Assembly (NCBI GenBank): GCA_963660435.1
Contig: CAVKYI010000024.1
Location: forward strand, 1 to 30,111
From: Hallerella sp963660435
GTDB taxonomy: Bacteria; Fibrobacterota; Fibrobacteria; Fibrobacterales; Fibrobacteraceae
DNA length: 30,111 nucleotides
Reading direction: 5' to 3'
Part shown: positions 1-7,120 of the stretch, in pieces
How positions within the stretch are numbered: the first letter of the stretch is position 1
How the letters are laid out: every line of letters begins with the position of its first letter
Notes under the pieces: generated by a model
What the model was told of the DNA's origin: nothing
The model's database searches: none
The model's input: the letters and a program-made list of their open reading frames with translations, nothing else
Program-made: the position numbers and the translations under genes

Positions 1-4
1 TTTT

Positions 5-165
5 GGTCACCTCTAAAAATTCAATTTTCAAAAATTTGGTTGCGACGCTTCGCGCTGGTTCGTCATTCAAAGTGGCAAATACCGAGAGTATTCGCCACTT
101 TTCATTCCTGCCTTCGCCTGGTCTCACTCAAATTTTCTTAACCAAAGCAATTTTTAGAGGTGACC
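5..165 (+). repeat. Inverted-repeat (MITE-like) element, copy 1, interrupted
   Basis: The element is bounded by perfect 17-bp inverted repeats (GGTCACCTCTAAAAATT at 5-21, its complement at 149-165). The body matches the copy at 8507-8630 almost base for base, except for a 39-bp extra segment at 69-107. One frame (from about position 3 to the stop at 204-206) is open through the whole element and could continue upstream of the window edge, so the 3' end of an unseen gene may run through it. No transposase is visible. TTTT flanks both sides, but this is too simple to be called a target duplication. The MITE label is inference. Confidence 0.75.
69..101. repeat. 33-bp hairpin nested in the element, with 6-bp direct flanks
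   Basis: A 13-bp arm (AAAGTGGCAAATA, 69-81), a 7-base loop and a complementary arm (89-101) with one mismatched pair. It is flanked by TCATTC at 63-68 and again at 102-107. The second copy of the host element (8507-8630) has only one TCATTC and no hairpin. This fits insertion of a tiny palindrome with target duplication, though replication slippage is possible. The 39-bp gain keeps the reading frame. Confidence 0.6.
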
Positions 166-208
166 TTTTGCGAAAATCGCCTAGAAGCAAAATCGAACTT
201 GTTTAAAA

Positions 209-237
209 GGCTCGTCTTCGTGACGGGTCTTTTTTTT
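209..237 (+). terminator. Rho-independent terminator
   Basis: An 8-bp stem (209-216 with 222-229, two G-U pairs) with a TTCGT loop is followed by eight T residues. It begins just after the stop codon at 204-206, so it probably ends a transcript that enters from upstream of the window. Confidence 0.75.
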
Positions 238-283
238 GTATTTAAATTGTATTTTGTTAGATATGTTTTCAAGAGGTAGCCTC

Positions 284-1633
284 ATGCCTAGAATTTTTAT
301 CGTTCTTCTCTTCTGCGCATCTTTTGCCGTTGCTTCTTCCAAGACTTTCTTCTTTCTCCCTCCCTATACGGAGACTTGGTTCAACTCTACGCCCGTTGTC
401 GTGGAAAATGGAAACAATGATTTGCCGCTGGCGATGTCCGCCGATACGCTCGGATGGTTTCGGTACACATGGGGCGGGGATTCCCTGCCGGATTCCATTT
501 TCATTTACAAGGATTCCGATTCGCGGTTCTTGGAACCTGTCGGGCTTGGCGGCTTTCCGGCGGAAACCTTGCGGGCTATTCCGGTAAAAACTTTGTTTGA
601 CAATGTGTTTTCGTTTCGGGATTCCATCTTTTTTATTCCGGAAAAAAGTTTCCGGTTTGGAGATTCGGATTACAATGATGGATTTTACGCGGAAGATGCC
701 CGAAAAGAACAAGGCTTTTTTCTGAGCGACAAAGAATTTACCTTGTTTGTGTTGATTCCCGATGATAAAAGCTGGATCGATGAAACGCCTGTGATTGTCG
801 ATGCGAAAGATCCCAGAGATTCTTGGGAAATGGAACCGGATGATTCGGCGTTTCCGGGCTGGTTCCGCTACACTTGGAAAAAAGCGGATTATCGTCCGGA
901 AGGATTTTTCCTTTATGGAAAAAGCGATTCCTTGCGCAATTCTCCGATAGGAAAGAACGGTTTTGCGCTTGGCAGAACGGATTTGTTGCCTTTCGGCCTG
1001 GAAAATGTCGATTCCCTGTTCCTGGTGCCGGATTTGAACTATCGCTGCTATTCGAAAAGTGACGATCTTTATGGCGATCCGGGAATTGTCTATTTGAAGG
1101 ATATCCGAAAAAACTGTCCGTTGAAAAAACTTTGTCTTGAAAAAGATTTTGTCCCGGCCTGTCATGATATCGATTTTTACCGTTACCCGGTCTATTATTC
1201 GATCTATTCTTCGGATTCGGTTCTTGTCAAGGATGAAAAACTTTTGCAGCCGCAGTACGATTGCGTCTTTGGAGGTTTCAATCCGGGATGCGCCAACCGG
1301 ATCTTTGTTGAAAATGGTTTGTGCCAATTGGGATCCGGGGATTATCTGGTGAAAATTCGTGATGAGGCGAGCGATTCTTCGTTCTTCTTGCCTTATTCCG
1401 TGGCGACGAGTGTTCTGTTCACGGATCGCATCCAGCGAAATGTTGACATTCGAGTGGAAAATTCCCTTGTGTGGATTCGTTCCGCGTCGCCGATAGATTT
1501 TGCCGTGTTCAATTCCCTAGGCCAGATTGTTTCGCACGGAAATACTCTGAACAGTGCCAAGGTAAAACTTCCCGCGTCGGGAAATTACCTGCTAAAAGTC
1601 GGAAAGGAAACTCGTCGCATACAAATTAAGTAG
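284..1633 (+). CDS. Secreted protein with duplicated domain and T9SS-like C-terminal domain
   Basis: A 449-residue protein. ATG 284 is chosen because AGAGG lies just upstream and a signal peptide follows at once (MPRIFIVLLFCASFAVASS); an in-frame TTG at 236 would lengthen it but spoil the signal peptide. Residues about 20-121 and 150-250 are an internal duplication sharing a TPV(V/I)V strand, the signature GWFRYTW, an SDS motif and an F(F/L)(I/V)P ending. Several Cys residues follow (about 255-340). The last 70 or so residues (FNSLGQIVSHG, then ASGNYLLKVG and RRIQIK) resemble type A sorting domains of the type IX secretion system, which suggests export across the outer membrane; that is inferred by pattern only. 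The duplicated module may be a small beta-sandwich, possibly carbohydrate-binding, but I do not recognise the family. It meets the next gene tail to tail with 13 bp between them. Confidence 0.75.
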   Translation: MPRIFIVLLFCASFAVASSKTFFFLPPYTETWFNSTPVVVENGNNDLPLAMSADTLGWFRYTWGGDSLPDSIFIYKDSDSRFLEPVGLGGFPAETLRAIPVKTLFDNVFSFRDSIFFIPEKSFRFGDSDYNDGFYAEDARKEQGFFLSDKEFTLFVLIPDDKSWIDETPVIVDAKDPRDSWEMEPDDSAFPGWFRYTWKKADYRPEGFFLYGKSDSLRNSPIGKNGFALGRTDLLPFGLENVDSLFLVPDLNYRCYSKSDDLYGDPGIVYLKDIRKNCPLKKLCLEKDFVPACHDIDFYRYPVYYSIYSSDSVLVKDEKLLQPQYDCVFGGFNPGCANRIFVENGLCQLGSGDYLVKIRDEASDSSFFLPYSVATSVLFTDRIQRNVDIRVENSLVWIRSASPIDFAVFNSLGQIVSHGNTLNSAKVKLPASGNYLLKVGKETRRIQIK

Positions 1634-1646
1634 CGACATCCGAAGT

Positions 1647-3143
1647 TTACCGTTTGCTTGTTGGAGCCTGTCGCACGGCGAGTTCTCCGTGCTTGCGGAA
1701 AAGGTGCTTGACTAGCGTGTGGAATCCGCGGAATACCCGGTAGCGTTCCTTCGGGTTTCTTATCGCCATGATTCCCTGTCGGAAGATGTAGCCCGGGCGG
1801 AGATAGAATTCGCGACGCGCCTTGTCGCAAAAATCGACCAGGTCTTGGCTCGAAAGGTTTCCCCGGTGAATCGTCGTGCGGTGAAATCCGTCCTTGTCGA
1901 GCCATTGGCTGTAATCGCGGCTTTCGAGTGCGCCGCTTTCGAGCGCTTCCTTGTATGCTTCGGTGCCGGGATAGGCCATAATCGGGTAGAACTGTGCCGT
2001 GTTCGGGTTTAGCTTCTTTGCGTAGTCGAGCGTCATGCGGAGCGTTTCCGCCGTGTCGCCCGGGTTTCCGACCATGAAGCATCCGTGGACAAGGAATCCC
2101 GCCTTGCGCGCGTTTCGCATGAATTCAATCGCCTTGTCCGTGTTCTTTACGCCTTTGTGAATGTTCTGCAAGACTTCGGGGCTTGCGCTTTCGAAGCCTA
2201 CGCACATTTCGCGTCCGCCAGCCCGGTGCATCAGCTTCAGAAGTTCGAGTGGCACGTCGGCGCGGGCATTGCAGCTCCACGTGATTTTCAGTTTGCGTCG
2301 CAGAATCTCCTCGCAGATTTCCTGGACGTGCCTGTGGTTGGCGGTAAACGTGTCGTCCTCGAAAAAGACTTCACCCAGATCTTCAAAGTGCGACTTGATG
2401 AATTCGAGTTCATCGACTACATCTTTTGGAGAGCGCATCCGGAATACGTGGCCGTTCAGCGTCTGCGGGATGACGCAGTAGCTGCAGCGGTTCGGGCAGC
2501 CGCGCCCGGAAAGAATTACCACGATCGGGTTGAGGTTCGCCCCGTAGAAGTAGCGCTTGTAGCAGGAGAAAAGATGCTTGTAGTATGTCTTGCTCACCCA
2601 GGGAACTTCGTCGAGATTCGCGATCTTTGGTCCTTCGGGCTGGAAGTCTATTTCTCCGCTCGGTGTGCGGTAGGCGAGCCCCGCGATGTCCGAAACGTTC
2701 GGGATTTCGCCGCGGAGATGCCTTACCAGATTGCGCGCCGTGTAGTCCGCTTCGCCGATGATGACGTAATCGAGATTCGGCTCGGTCTGCATCGTTTCGA
2801 GCGGTTCCGCGGTCGCATGGGTTCCCATGATTGCCGTGGGGACGTTGAAGAGAACCTTGAGCGTCTTGATGACGGAAAGATCGTTGATGATGCTCGGCGT
2901 GCTCGTGCTTGCGATGATGAGTTCCGGTCCAAAGGCGCGAATCCTTGCAACGGTCGCTTCGAGGTCAAGGTCCATCGCCGGGCTGTCGATCAGCTGCACT
3001 TCGTTGTCATCCGCTTCGACTGTCCCCGCCGCATAGCCCAGGAACATCGGCCAGTAGAGTGTACTCGACTTGGTGACGCAGGGACTGCGGGATTCCCGGC
3101 TGAACATGGGGAAATAAGGCGGATTTAAAAACGTAACACGCAT
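1647..3143 (-). CDS. B12-binding-type radical SAM protein
   Basis: A 498-residue protein. The N-terminal part (about 1-145) has the layout of a cobalamin-binding domain found in BchE/HpnJ-like radical SAM enzymes (opening MRVTFLNPPYFP, then VIIGEAD near 127-133), but I see no DxHxxG motif, as is common in this class. The radical SAM core follows with C216, C220 and C223 in GRGCPNRCSYC, the CxxxCxxC that holds the [4Fe-4S] cluster. GEVFFEDDTF and CVGFESAS are typical later core motifs. Members methylate, rearrange or join carbon centres in lipid, pigment or natural-product pathways; the substrate here cannot be told, and the neighbours do not help. No clear Shine-Dalgarno precedes ATG 3143. 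It diverges from the MORN gene across 50 bp. Confidence 0.85.
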   Translation of the reverse strand: MRVTFLNPPYFPMFSRESRSPCVTKSSTLYWPMFLGYAAGTVEADDNEVQLIDSPAMDLDLEATVARIRAFGPELIIASTSTPSIINDLSVIKTLKVLFNVPTAIMGTHATAEPLETMQTEPNLDYVIIGEADYTARNLVRHLRGEIPNVSDIAGLAYRTPSGEIDFQPEGPKIANLDEVPWVSKTYYKHLFSCYKRYFYGANLNPIVVILSGRGCPNRCSYCVIPQTLNGHVFRMRSPKDVVDELEFIKSHFEDLGEVFFEDDTFTANHRHVQEICEEILRRKLKITWSCNARADVPLELLKLMHRAGGREMCVGFESASPEVLQNIHKGVKNTDKAIEFMRNARKAGFLVHGCFMVGNPGDTAETLRMTLDYAKKLNPNTAQFYPIMAYPGTEAYKEALESGALESRDYSQWLDKDGFHRTTIHRGNLSSQDLVDFCDKARREFYLRPGYIFRQGIMAIRNPKERYRVFRGFHTLVKHLFRKHGELAVRQAPTSKR

Positions 3144-3193
3144 AGGCAGTCAAAAAATACATTCTAATTTTAAAAAAGAACGAGGAAGAAGGA

Positions 3194-3784
3194 ATGAAAC
3201 GAAAAAACATCGTGCTGTCGTGCATCTTTGCCGTTGCCTTGGCGAATGCCGTCGAGCTTGACACGGTCCGCGTCCTTTCGGATAACGGCGCACTGCAGGA
3301 ACTCTATACGGTGAAAAAAGGTTCGCAGGTCCGGGAAGGGCGCTTCGTGTCGTATTATCCGAACGGAAAAATCGGCGTGGAGGCGGATTACAGGGAGGGA
3401 AGGCTCGATGGCATCTACAGGAGCTTTTACGCAAACGGTTCGCCATGGCAGGAAGTTCACTACGCGAACGGGGAAGAACACGGCGAATCTAGGACCTTCT
3501 ACGACAACGGCAAGCTGAAAAGTCAGGACTTTTACGCGATCGGGATGCTGGAAGGCGTTTCTAAAAGTTGGGACATGAACGGGACGCTTCGGTCGGAGTT
3601 CCGCTACGAGAACGGTCGTGTCCAAGGTGTCGCCAAGATGTTCAACGAACAGGGCCTGATTTCCGAGGACATGGAATTCGTGAACGGCGTCCGCGAGGGA
3701 GTCTATCACAAGTACAACAAGGGAATCGTTGTGCACACGGCGAAGTTTCATCGAAACCGCTGCGTGGAAAATTGCGACTTCTAG
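3194..3784 (+). CDS. Exported MORN-repeat protein
   Basis: A 196-residue protein with a signal peptide (residues 1-19, ending ALANA) followed by about six repeats of the MORN_2/YwqK type, each built around Y-x-N-G-x and (E/D)G-x-(Y/F) turns (for example YYPNGKIG, FYANGSPW, FYDNGKLK, YENGRVQG). Such repeats form elongated beta-hairpin stacks. Annotation pipelines often call them 'YwqK family antitoxin', but no toxin gene is next to it, so that name should not be read as function here. GAGGAAGAAGGA just before ATG 3194 gives a good ribosome site. The C-terminus holds a CVENC pair that could form a disulfide in the periplasm. It converges with dedA with 3 bp between stops. Confidence 0.85.
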   Translation: MKRKNIVLSCIFAVALANAVELDTVRVLSDNGALQELYTVKKGSQVREGRFVSYYPNGKIGVEADYREGRLDGIYRSFYANGSPWQEVHYANGEEHGESRTFYDNGKLKSQDFYAIGMLEGVSKSWDMNGTLRSEFRYENGRVQGVAKMFNEQGLISEDMEFVNGVREGVYHKYNKGIVVHTAKFHRNRCVENCDF

Positions 3785-3787
3785 CGC

Positions 3788-4480
3788 TTACTTCTGGCGC
3801 TTCTTGCGGATTCCCTTGTACAGGATGAAGCAGACAAAGAGAGCGGCAAGGCCGAGTAGAATCATCGAAAGTTCGGAATTGTACTTTTCGATGATGTCGC
3901 TCTGTCCGTGGGCGAGAACGCCTAGCAGCGCAAGGATGATATTCCAGAGACATGCGCCCAGGGCCGTAAACGTGACAAATGTCGAAAGCTTCATATCGGC
4001 AATGCCCGCGGGGATGGAAATCAGCTGGCGGATAGCGGGAATGAACCGTCCGACAAATGTGGAAATCGCTCCGTGCTTGCGAAAGAATTCTTCGGCCTGG
4101 ATGACTTTTTTGGAGTCGAGTAGGCACATGGCGCCGATGCGGGAATCGGCAAACCTGTAGATGATCGGACGTCCGAGGAACTTGGCGAGGTAGTAGTTGA
4201 TGAACGCTCCGAGGACGGCACCTAGCGTAGCGAACAGGACGACGAGGACGATGTTCAGGCCTGAATTCGGCTGCAGGGCCTTGTAGGCTGCGGGCGGGAC
4301 TACGACTTCGGATGGAAACGGAATGAAGGAACTTTCCACGGTCATCAGCAGAGTGATGGTGCCGTAATTCAGGTTGTCGCTGTACCAATCGGTAACTTTC
4401 GTGTAGATGGATGAAGAGTCTCCGGCAAATGCGGCGGAAGATAGGAGCAGTATCAAAGCGAAGAAAAAATTTTTTTTCAT
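3788..4480 (-). CDS. DedA-family inner-membrane protein
   Basis: A 230-residue protein of the DedA/VTT family, thought to be polyprenyl-phosphate or lipid flippases linked to membrane potential. The family marks are visible: ESSFIPFPSE (residues 49-58) in the first re-entrant segment, and the F-x-G-R-F-I-P-x-x-R stretch with IPAG near residues 142-159. Hydrophobic segments lie at about 5-20, 76-96, 140-160, 165-190 and 203-222. The first segment looks like a signal peptide (AAFAG at 16-20), an extra feature compared with the usual N-terminus. AAAGG precedes ATG 4480 at a suitable distance. A TATATTT box lies about 21 bp upstream of the start, so it probably has its own promoter. Confidence 0.88.
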   Translation of the reverse strand: MKKNFFFALILLLSSAAFAGDSSSIYTKVTDWYSDNLNYGTITLLMTVESSFIPFPSEVVVPPAAYKALQPNSGLNIVLVVLFATLGAVLGAFINYYLAKFLGRPIIYRFADSRIGAMCLLDSKKVIQAEEFFRKHGAISTFVGRFIPAIRQLISIPAGIADMKLSTFVTFTALGACLWNIILALLGVLAHGQSDIIEKYNSELSMILLGLAALFVCFILYKGIRKKRQK

Positions 4481-4501
4481 AGAAAGCCTTTAGTTTGTGC
4501 T

Positions 4502-4508
4502 AAATATA
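4502..4508 (-). promoter_or_regulatory. Putative -10-like TATATTT box of dedA
   Basis: On the minus strand TATATTT stands 21 bp upstream of the dedA start. The same heptamer precedes maeB (7052-7059) and the YibQ-like gene (24831-24837). It resembles the Bacteroidetes -7 element TAnnTTTG. No convincing -35 or -33 element was found here. Confidence 0.4.
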
Positions 4509-4550
4509 CAAAAAGGTTTCTAGCCAAATCGTCTTGGCGTCTATGGGTTG

Positions 4551-4584
4551 TAAAATAAACGAAGCCGTTCTTTCGAACGGCTTC
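4551..4584 (-). terminator. Rho-independent terminator downstream of maeB
   Basis: A perfect 10-bp stem (4561-4570 with 4575-4584, tetraloop) is followed on the minus strand by a T-rich tract (GTTTATTTTAC). It lies 115 bp past the maeB stop, beyond the duplicated maeB tail, and between maeB and dedA, so it would keep maeB transcripts out of dedA. Confidence 0.75.
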
Positions 4585-4600
4585 ATTGAACTGGTTAAGT

Positions 4601-4634
4601 CTTCGGTTTATTTTGCGACACTCGCCTTGTCCTT
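4601..4634 (-). pseudogene. Duplicated 3' tail of maeB (remnant)
   Basis: These 34 bases repeat 4692-4725, the last codons and stop of maeB, with one mismatch. In frame the remnant again reads KKDKASVAK and a stop. The remnant is 91 bp downstream of the true tail and has no open gene body before it. It is either a small tandem duplication or what is left of a second gene copy. Confidence 0.55.
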
Positions 4635-4698
4635 CTTTTGCGCCGCCGCTTCGCGTCATCGCGAAAAAGGAGGCTCGGTCATAAAATAAACCTTCGGC

Positions 4699-7002
4699 TT
4701 ATTTTGCGACACTCGCCTTGTCCTTTTTCTCTTGCACGATCGCGTCGATGACGGCGGCGACGGTGAGGTTGAAAATGTCGTGGACGGATGCGTCGGCATC
4801 GGTGAAGTGCACCGGCTTCTTGAGACCCATCTGCACCGGTCCAATAGATTCGCCGACTCCCATTTCGAGGAGCATCTTGCACGTGATGTTCGCCGAAGAG
4901 AGGCACGGGAAGATGAGCGTGTTCACGTCCTTTCCCTTCAAGGTGTTGAACGGATACTTGGCATCGCGTAGTTCCTTGTTCAAGGCGACGCTTGCCTGCA
5001 TCTCGCCGTCAACATCGTAGCTTGGATACTTCTCGTGGAGAATCTTTACGGCATCCCGGACGGAGCTCGCAGACCCGTTTTGCATCTTTTCGTCGGACCC
5101 GAAGTTCTCGTAGCTGAGCATCGCCATCACCGGTTCATGGGCAAAGAACTGGACCGCGTCGTGGGTGAGCTTCGTGATATCGACGAGCGTTTCCGTGTCG
5201 GGGTCTCGGTTTACAAGCGTATCGGCGAGGAAGAACGTTCCCTTCTTGGTGCTCAGGATGTGGAGCGCGCCAAAGTGCCTGTAGTTGTCGCGAATCCCGA
5301 TCATTTCCTTGGCGAGTTCGATGGTCGTGGAATAGCGCGAATTGGAACCGGAAATCAGGGCGTCCGCATCGCCGACCTTTACCATCATCATGCCAAAATG
5401 GTTGCGTTCGAACATATCCTCGCGAGCCTTTTCCGTGGTGACTCCGTTTCGTCCGTTTTCGTTCGCGTAGATCTTGGCGAACTTGAAACGGCGATCCGCT
5501 TCGTCCGCGGAACGCGGATTCACGATTTCAATGCCGGAAATGTCGAGCTTTTCCTTTTCGGCGTTTTCGCGGATGCGTTCCGGGTTTCCGAGAAGAATCG
5601 GGAAGGCGACACCTTCCGTCTTGGCCTGGATTGCCGCGCGGATCATGTTTACGCTCGCGCCTTCTGCGAATACGACGCGCTTCGGGTTGCTGCGTGCCAT
5701 GTTCTCGAATCCGCGGATGAGCTTGTTGTCGTAGCCCATCATGTCGCGGAGGCTGTCGGCGTAAGCGTTCCAGTCGGTAATCGTCTTGCGGGCAACGCCG
5801 CTTTCGATGGCCGCTTTCGCGACGGCGATCGAAACGTCGGTGAGAAGGCGCGGATCCATCGGCTTCGGGATGATGTAGTTGCGTCCGAAGGAGAACCGTT
5901 CGGAATTGTAGGCGATGTTTACCACTTCCGGCACGGGCTTTTTAGCGAGTTCCGCAATGGCGCGGACCGCGGCGTGCTTCATGTGCTCGTTGATGGCTGT
6001 TGCGCGAACGTCCAGTGCTCCGCGGAAAATATACGGGAAGCCGATGACGTTGTTCACCTGGTTCGGGTAGTCGCTTCTGCCCGTCGCAAAGATGATGTCT
6101 TCGCGGGAACTCATGGCGACGTCGTAGGAAACCTCGGGAACCGGGTTCGCGAGTGCGAACACAATCGGATTCCTTGCCATCGACTGGATCATTTCCTGGG
6201 TGAGGATGTTCGGCTTGGAAAGTCCGAGGAATACGTCTGCGCCCTTCATGGCTTCGGCGAGTGTCGAAACGTCGGTGCGATCCGTCGCGAAAAATTCCTT
6301 TTGCGGCGTGAGGTTCTTGCGAGCCTTGCTGATGACACCCTTGCTATCGACCATGATGACGTTTTCTTTCTTGACGCCGAGGGAAAGGTAGAGCTTTGTG
6401 CAGGCGATTGCCGCGGCTCCCGCTCCGTTTACCACGAGCTTCACCTTGTCGATATCCTTGCCCGCGATGTCGAGCGCGTTTACGAGCGCGGCGCTGCTGA
6501 TGATTGCCGTACCGTGCTGGTCGTCGTGCATGACGGGAATATCCAGGGCGGCCTTCAGGCCTTCCTCGATTTCGAAGCATTCCGGAGCCTTGATATCTTC
6601 CAGGTTGATGCCTCCGAAAGTCGGGGCGATTCCCTTGACGATTTCGATAAACTTCTTCGGATCCTTTTCGTTTACCTCGATGTCAAAGACGTCAACGCCA
6701 GCGTAAATCTTGAAAAGAAGTCCCTTGCCTTCCATGACGGGCTTCCCGGCAACCGCTCCGATGTCTCCGAGACCTAGAACGGCGGTTCCGTTGGATATTA
6801 CGGCAACGAGATTTCCCTTTGTCGTGTAGTCGTAAGCCTTGTTGTTGTCCTTTTCGATTTCGAGGCAGGGTGCCGCTACGCCGGGCGTGTAGGCAAGTCC
6901 GAGATCTGTCTGCGTACTGTGCGCTTTGGTCGGAACGACTTCGATCTTTCCGGGTTTACCGCTAGCGTGGTAGGCGAGTGCTTCTTCGTTTAGATTGGAC
7001 AT
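4699..7002 (-). CDS. maeB: NADP-type malic enzyme with phosphotransacetylase-like domain (MaeB)
   Basis: A 767-residue fusion typical of MaeB. Residues 1 to about 430 are malic enzyme, which oxidatively decarboxylates malate to pyruvate and CO2 while reducing NAD(P)+: LGLAYTPGVA (catalytic Tyr), GKGLLFKIYAGVDVFDIE (catalytic Lys region), GINLEDIKAPECFEIE and MHDDQHGTAI (metal ligands), and NGAGAAAIA (dinucleotide fold). From about 440 on there is a Pta-like domain (RVVFAEG, DALISGSNSRYSTT, LSSANITCK, SIGPVQMGL). In studied MaeB proteins this part is not an active phosphotransacetylase but an acyl-CoA-sensing regulatory domain; I assume the same here. AAAGG precedes ATG 7002 by 8 bases. The Lys-rich tail KKDKASVAK is duplicated just downstream. 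In a fermenter it would balance C4 acids, pyruvate and NADPH. Confidence 0.93.
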   Translation of the reverse strand: MSNLNEEALAYHASGKPGKIEVVPTKAHSTQTDLGLAYTPGVAAPCLEIEKDNNKAYDYTTKGNLVAVISNGTAVLGLGDIGAVAGKPVMEGKGLLFKIYAGVDVFDIEVNEKDPKKFIEIVKGIAPTFGGINLEDIKAPECFEIEEGLKAALDIPVMHDDQHGTAIISSAALVNALDIAGKDIDKVKLVVNGAGAAAIACTKLYLSLGVKKENVIMVDSKGVISKARKNLTPQKEFFATDRTDVSTLAEAMKGADVFLGLSKPNILTQEMIQSMARNPIVFALANPVPEVSYDVAMSSREDIIFATGRSDYPNQVNNVIGFPYIFRGALDVRATAINEHMKHAAVRAIAELAKKPVPEVVNIAYNSERFSFGRNYIIPKPMDPRLLTDVSIAVAKAAIESGVARKTITDWNAYADSLRDMMGYDNKLIRGFENMARSNPKRVVFAEGASVNMIRAAIQAKTEGVAFPILLGNPERIRENAEKEKLDISGIEIVNPRSADEADRRFKFAKIYANENGRNGVTTEKAREDMFERNHFGMMMVKVGDADALISGSNSRYSTTIELAKEMIGIRDNYRHFGALHILSTKKGTFFLADTLVNRDPDTETLVDITKLTHDAVQFFAHEPVMAMLSYENFGSDEKMQNGSASSVRDAVKILHEKYPSYDVDGEMQASVALNKELRDAKYPFNTLKGKDVNTLIFPCLSSANITCKMLLEMGVGESIGPVQMGLKKPVHFTDADASVHDIFNLTVAAVIDAIVQEKKDKASVAK

Positions 7003-7051
7003 AAATGAACCTTTTGTTTCTTGCGTTTTCGCTCTTTTGATTTGAGCCTGA

Positions 7052-7059
7052 CAAATATA
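7052..7059 (-). promoter_or_regulatory. Putative -10/-7 box TATATTTG of maeB
   Basis: On the minus strand TATATTTG lies 49 bp upstream of ATG 7002 and matches the Bacteroidetes -7 consensus TAnnTTTG exactly. A TTTG about 23 bp further upstream could be the -33 element, though the spacing is at the long end. Inference from pattern only. Confidence 0.45.
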
Positions 7060-7120
7060 GCAAAAGGAAATGGGAAATGTTTCAAAATTGTGATGACAAA
7101 TGACGGACTTGCGAGGCGAT

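Noticed and set aside
2085..3128. Long plus-strand open frame (347 codons) opposite the radical SAM gene
   Set aside because: It is antisense to a gene with clear motifs; its translation is rich in Arg, Val and Ala and has no recognisable domain. The same reasoning excludes the open frames at 269-1327 (-), 5035-6777 (+) and 7298-8506 (+).
3194..3784. Toxin-antitoxin system from the YwqK-like name
   Set aside because: No toxin gene is adjacent, and the protein carries a signal peptide, so the pipeline name is misleading.
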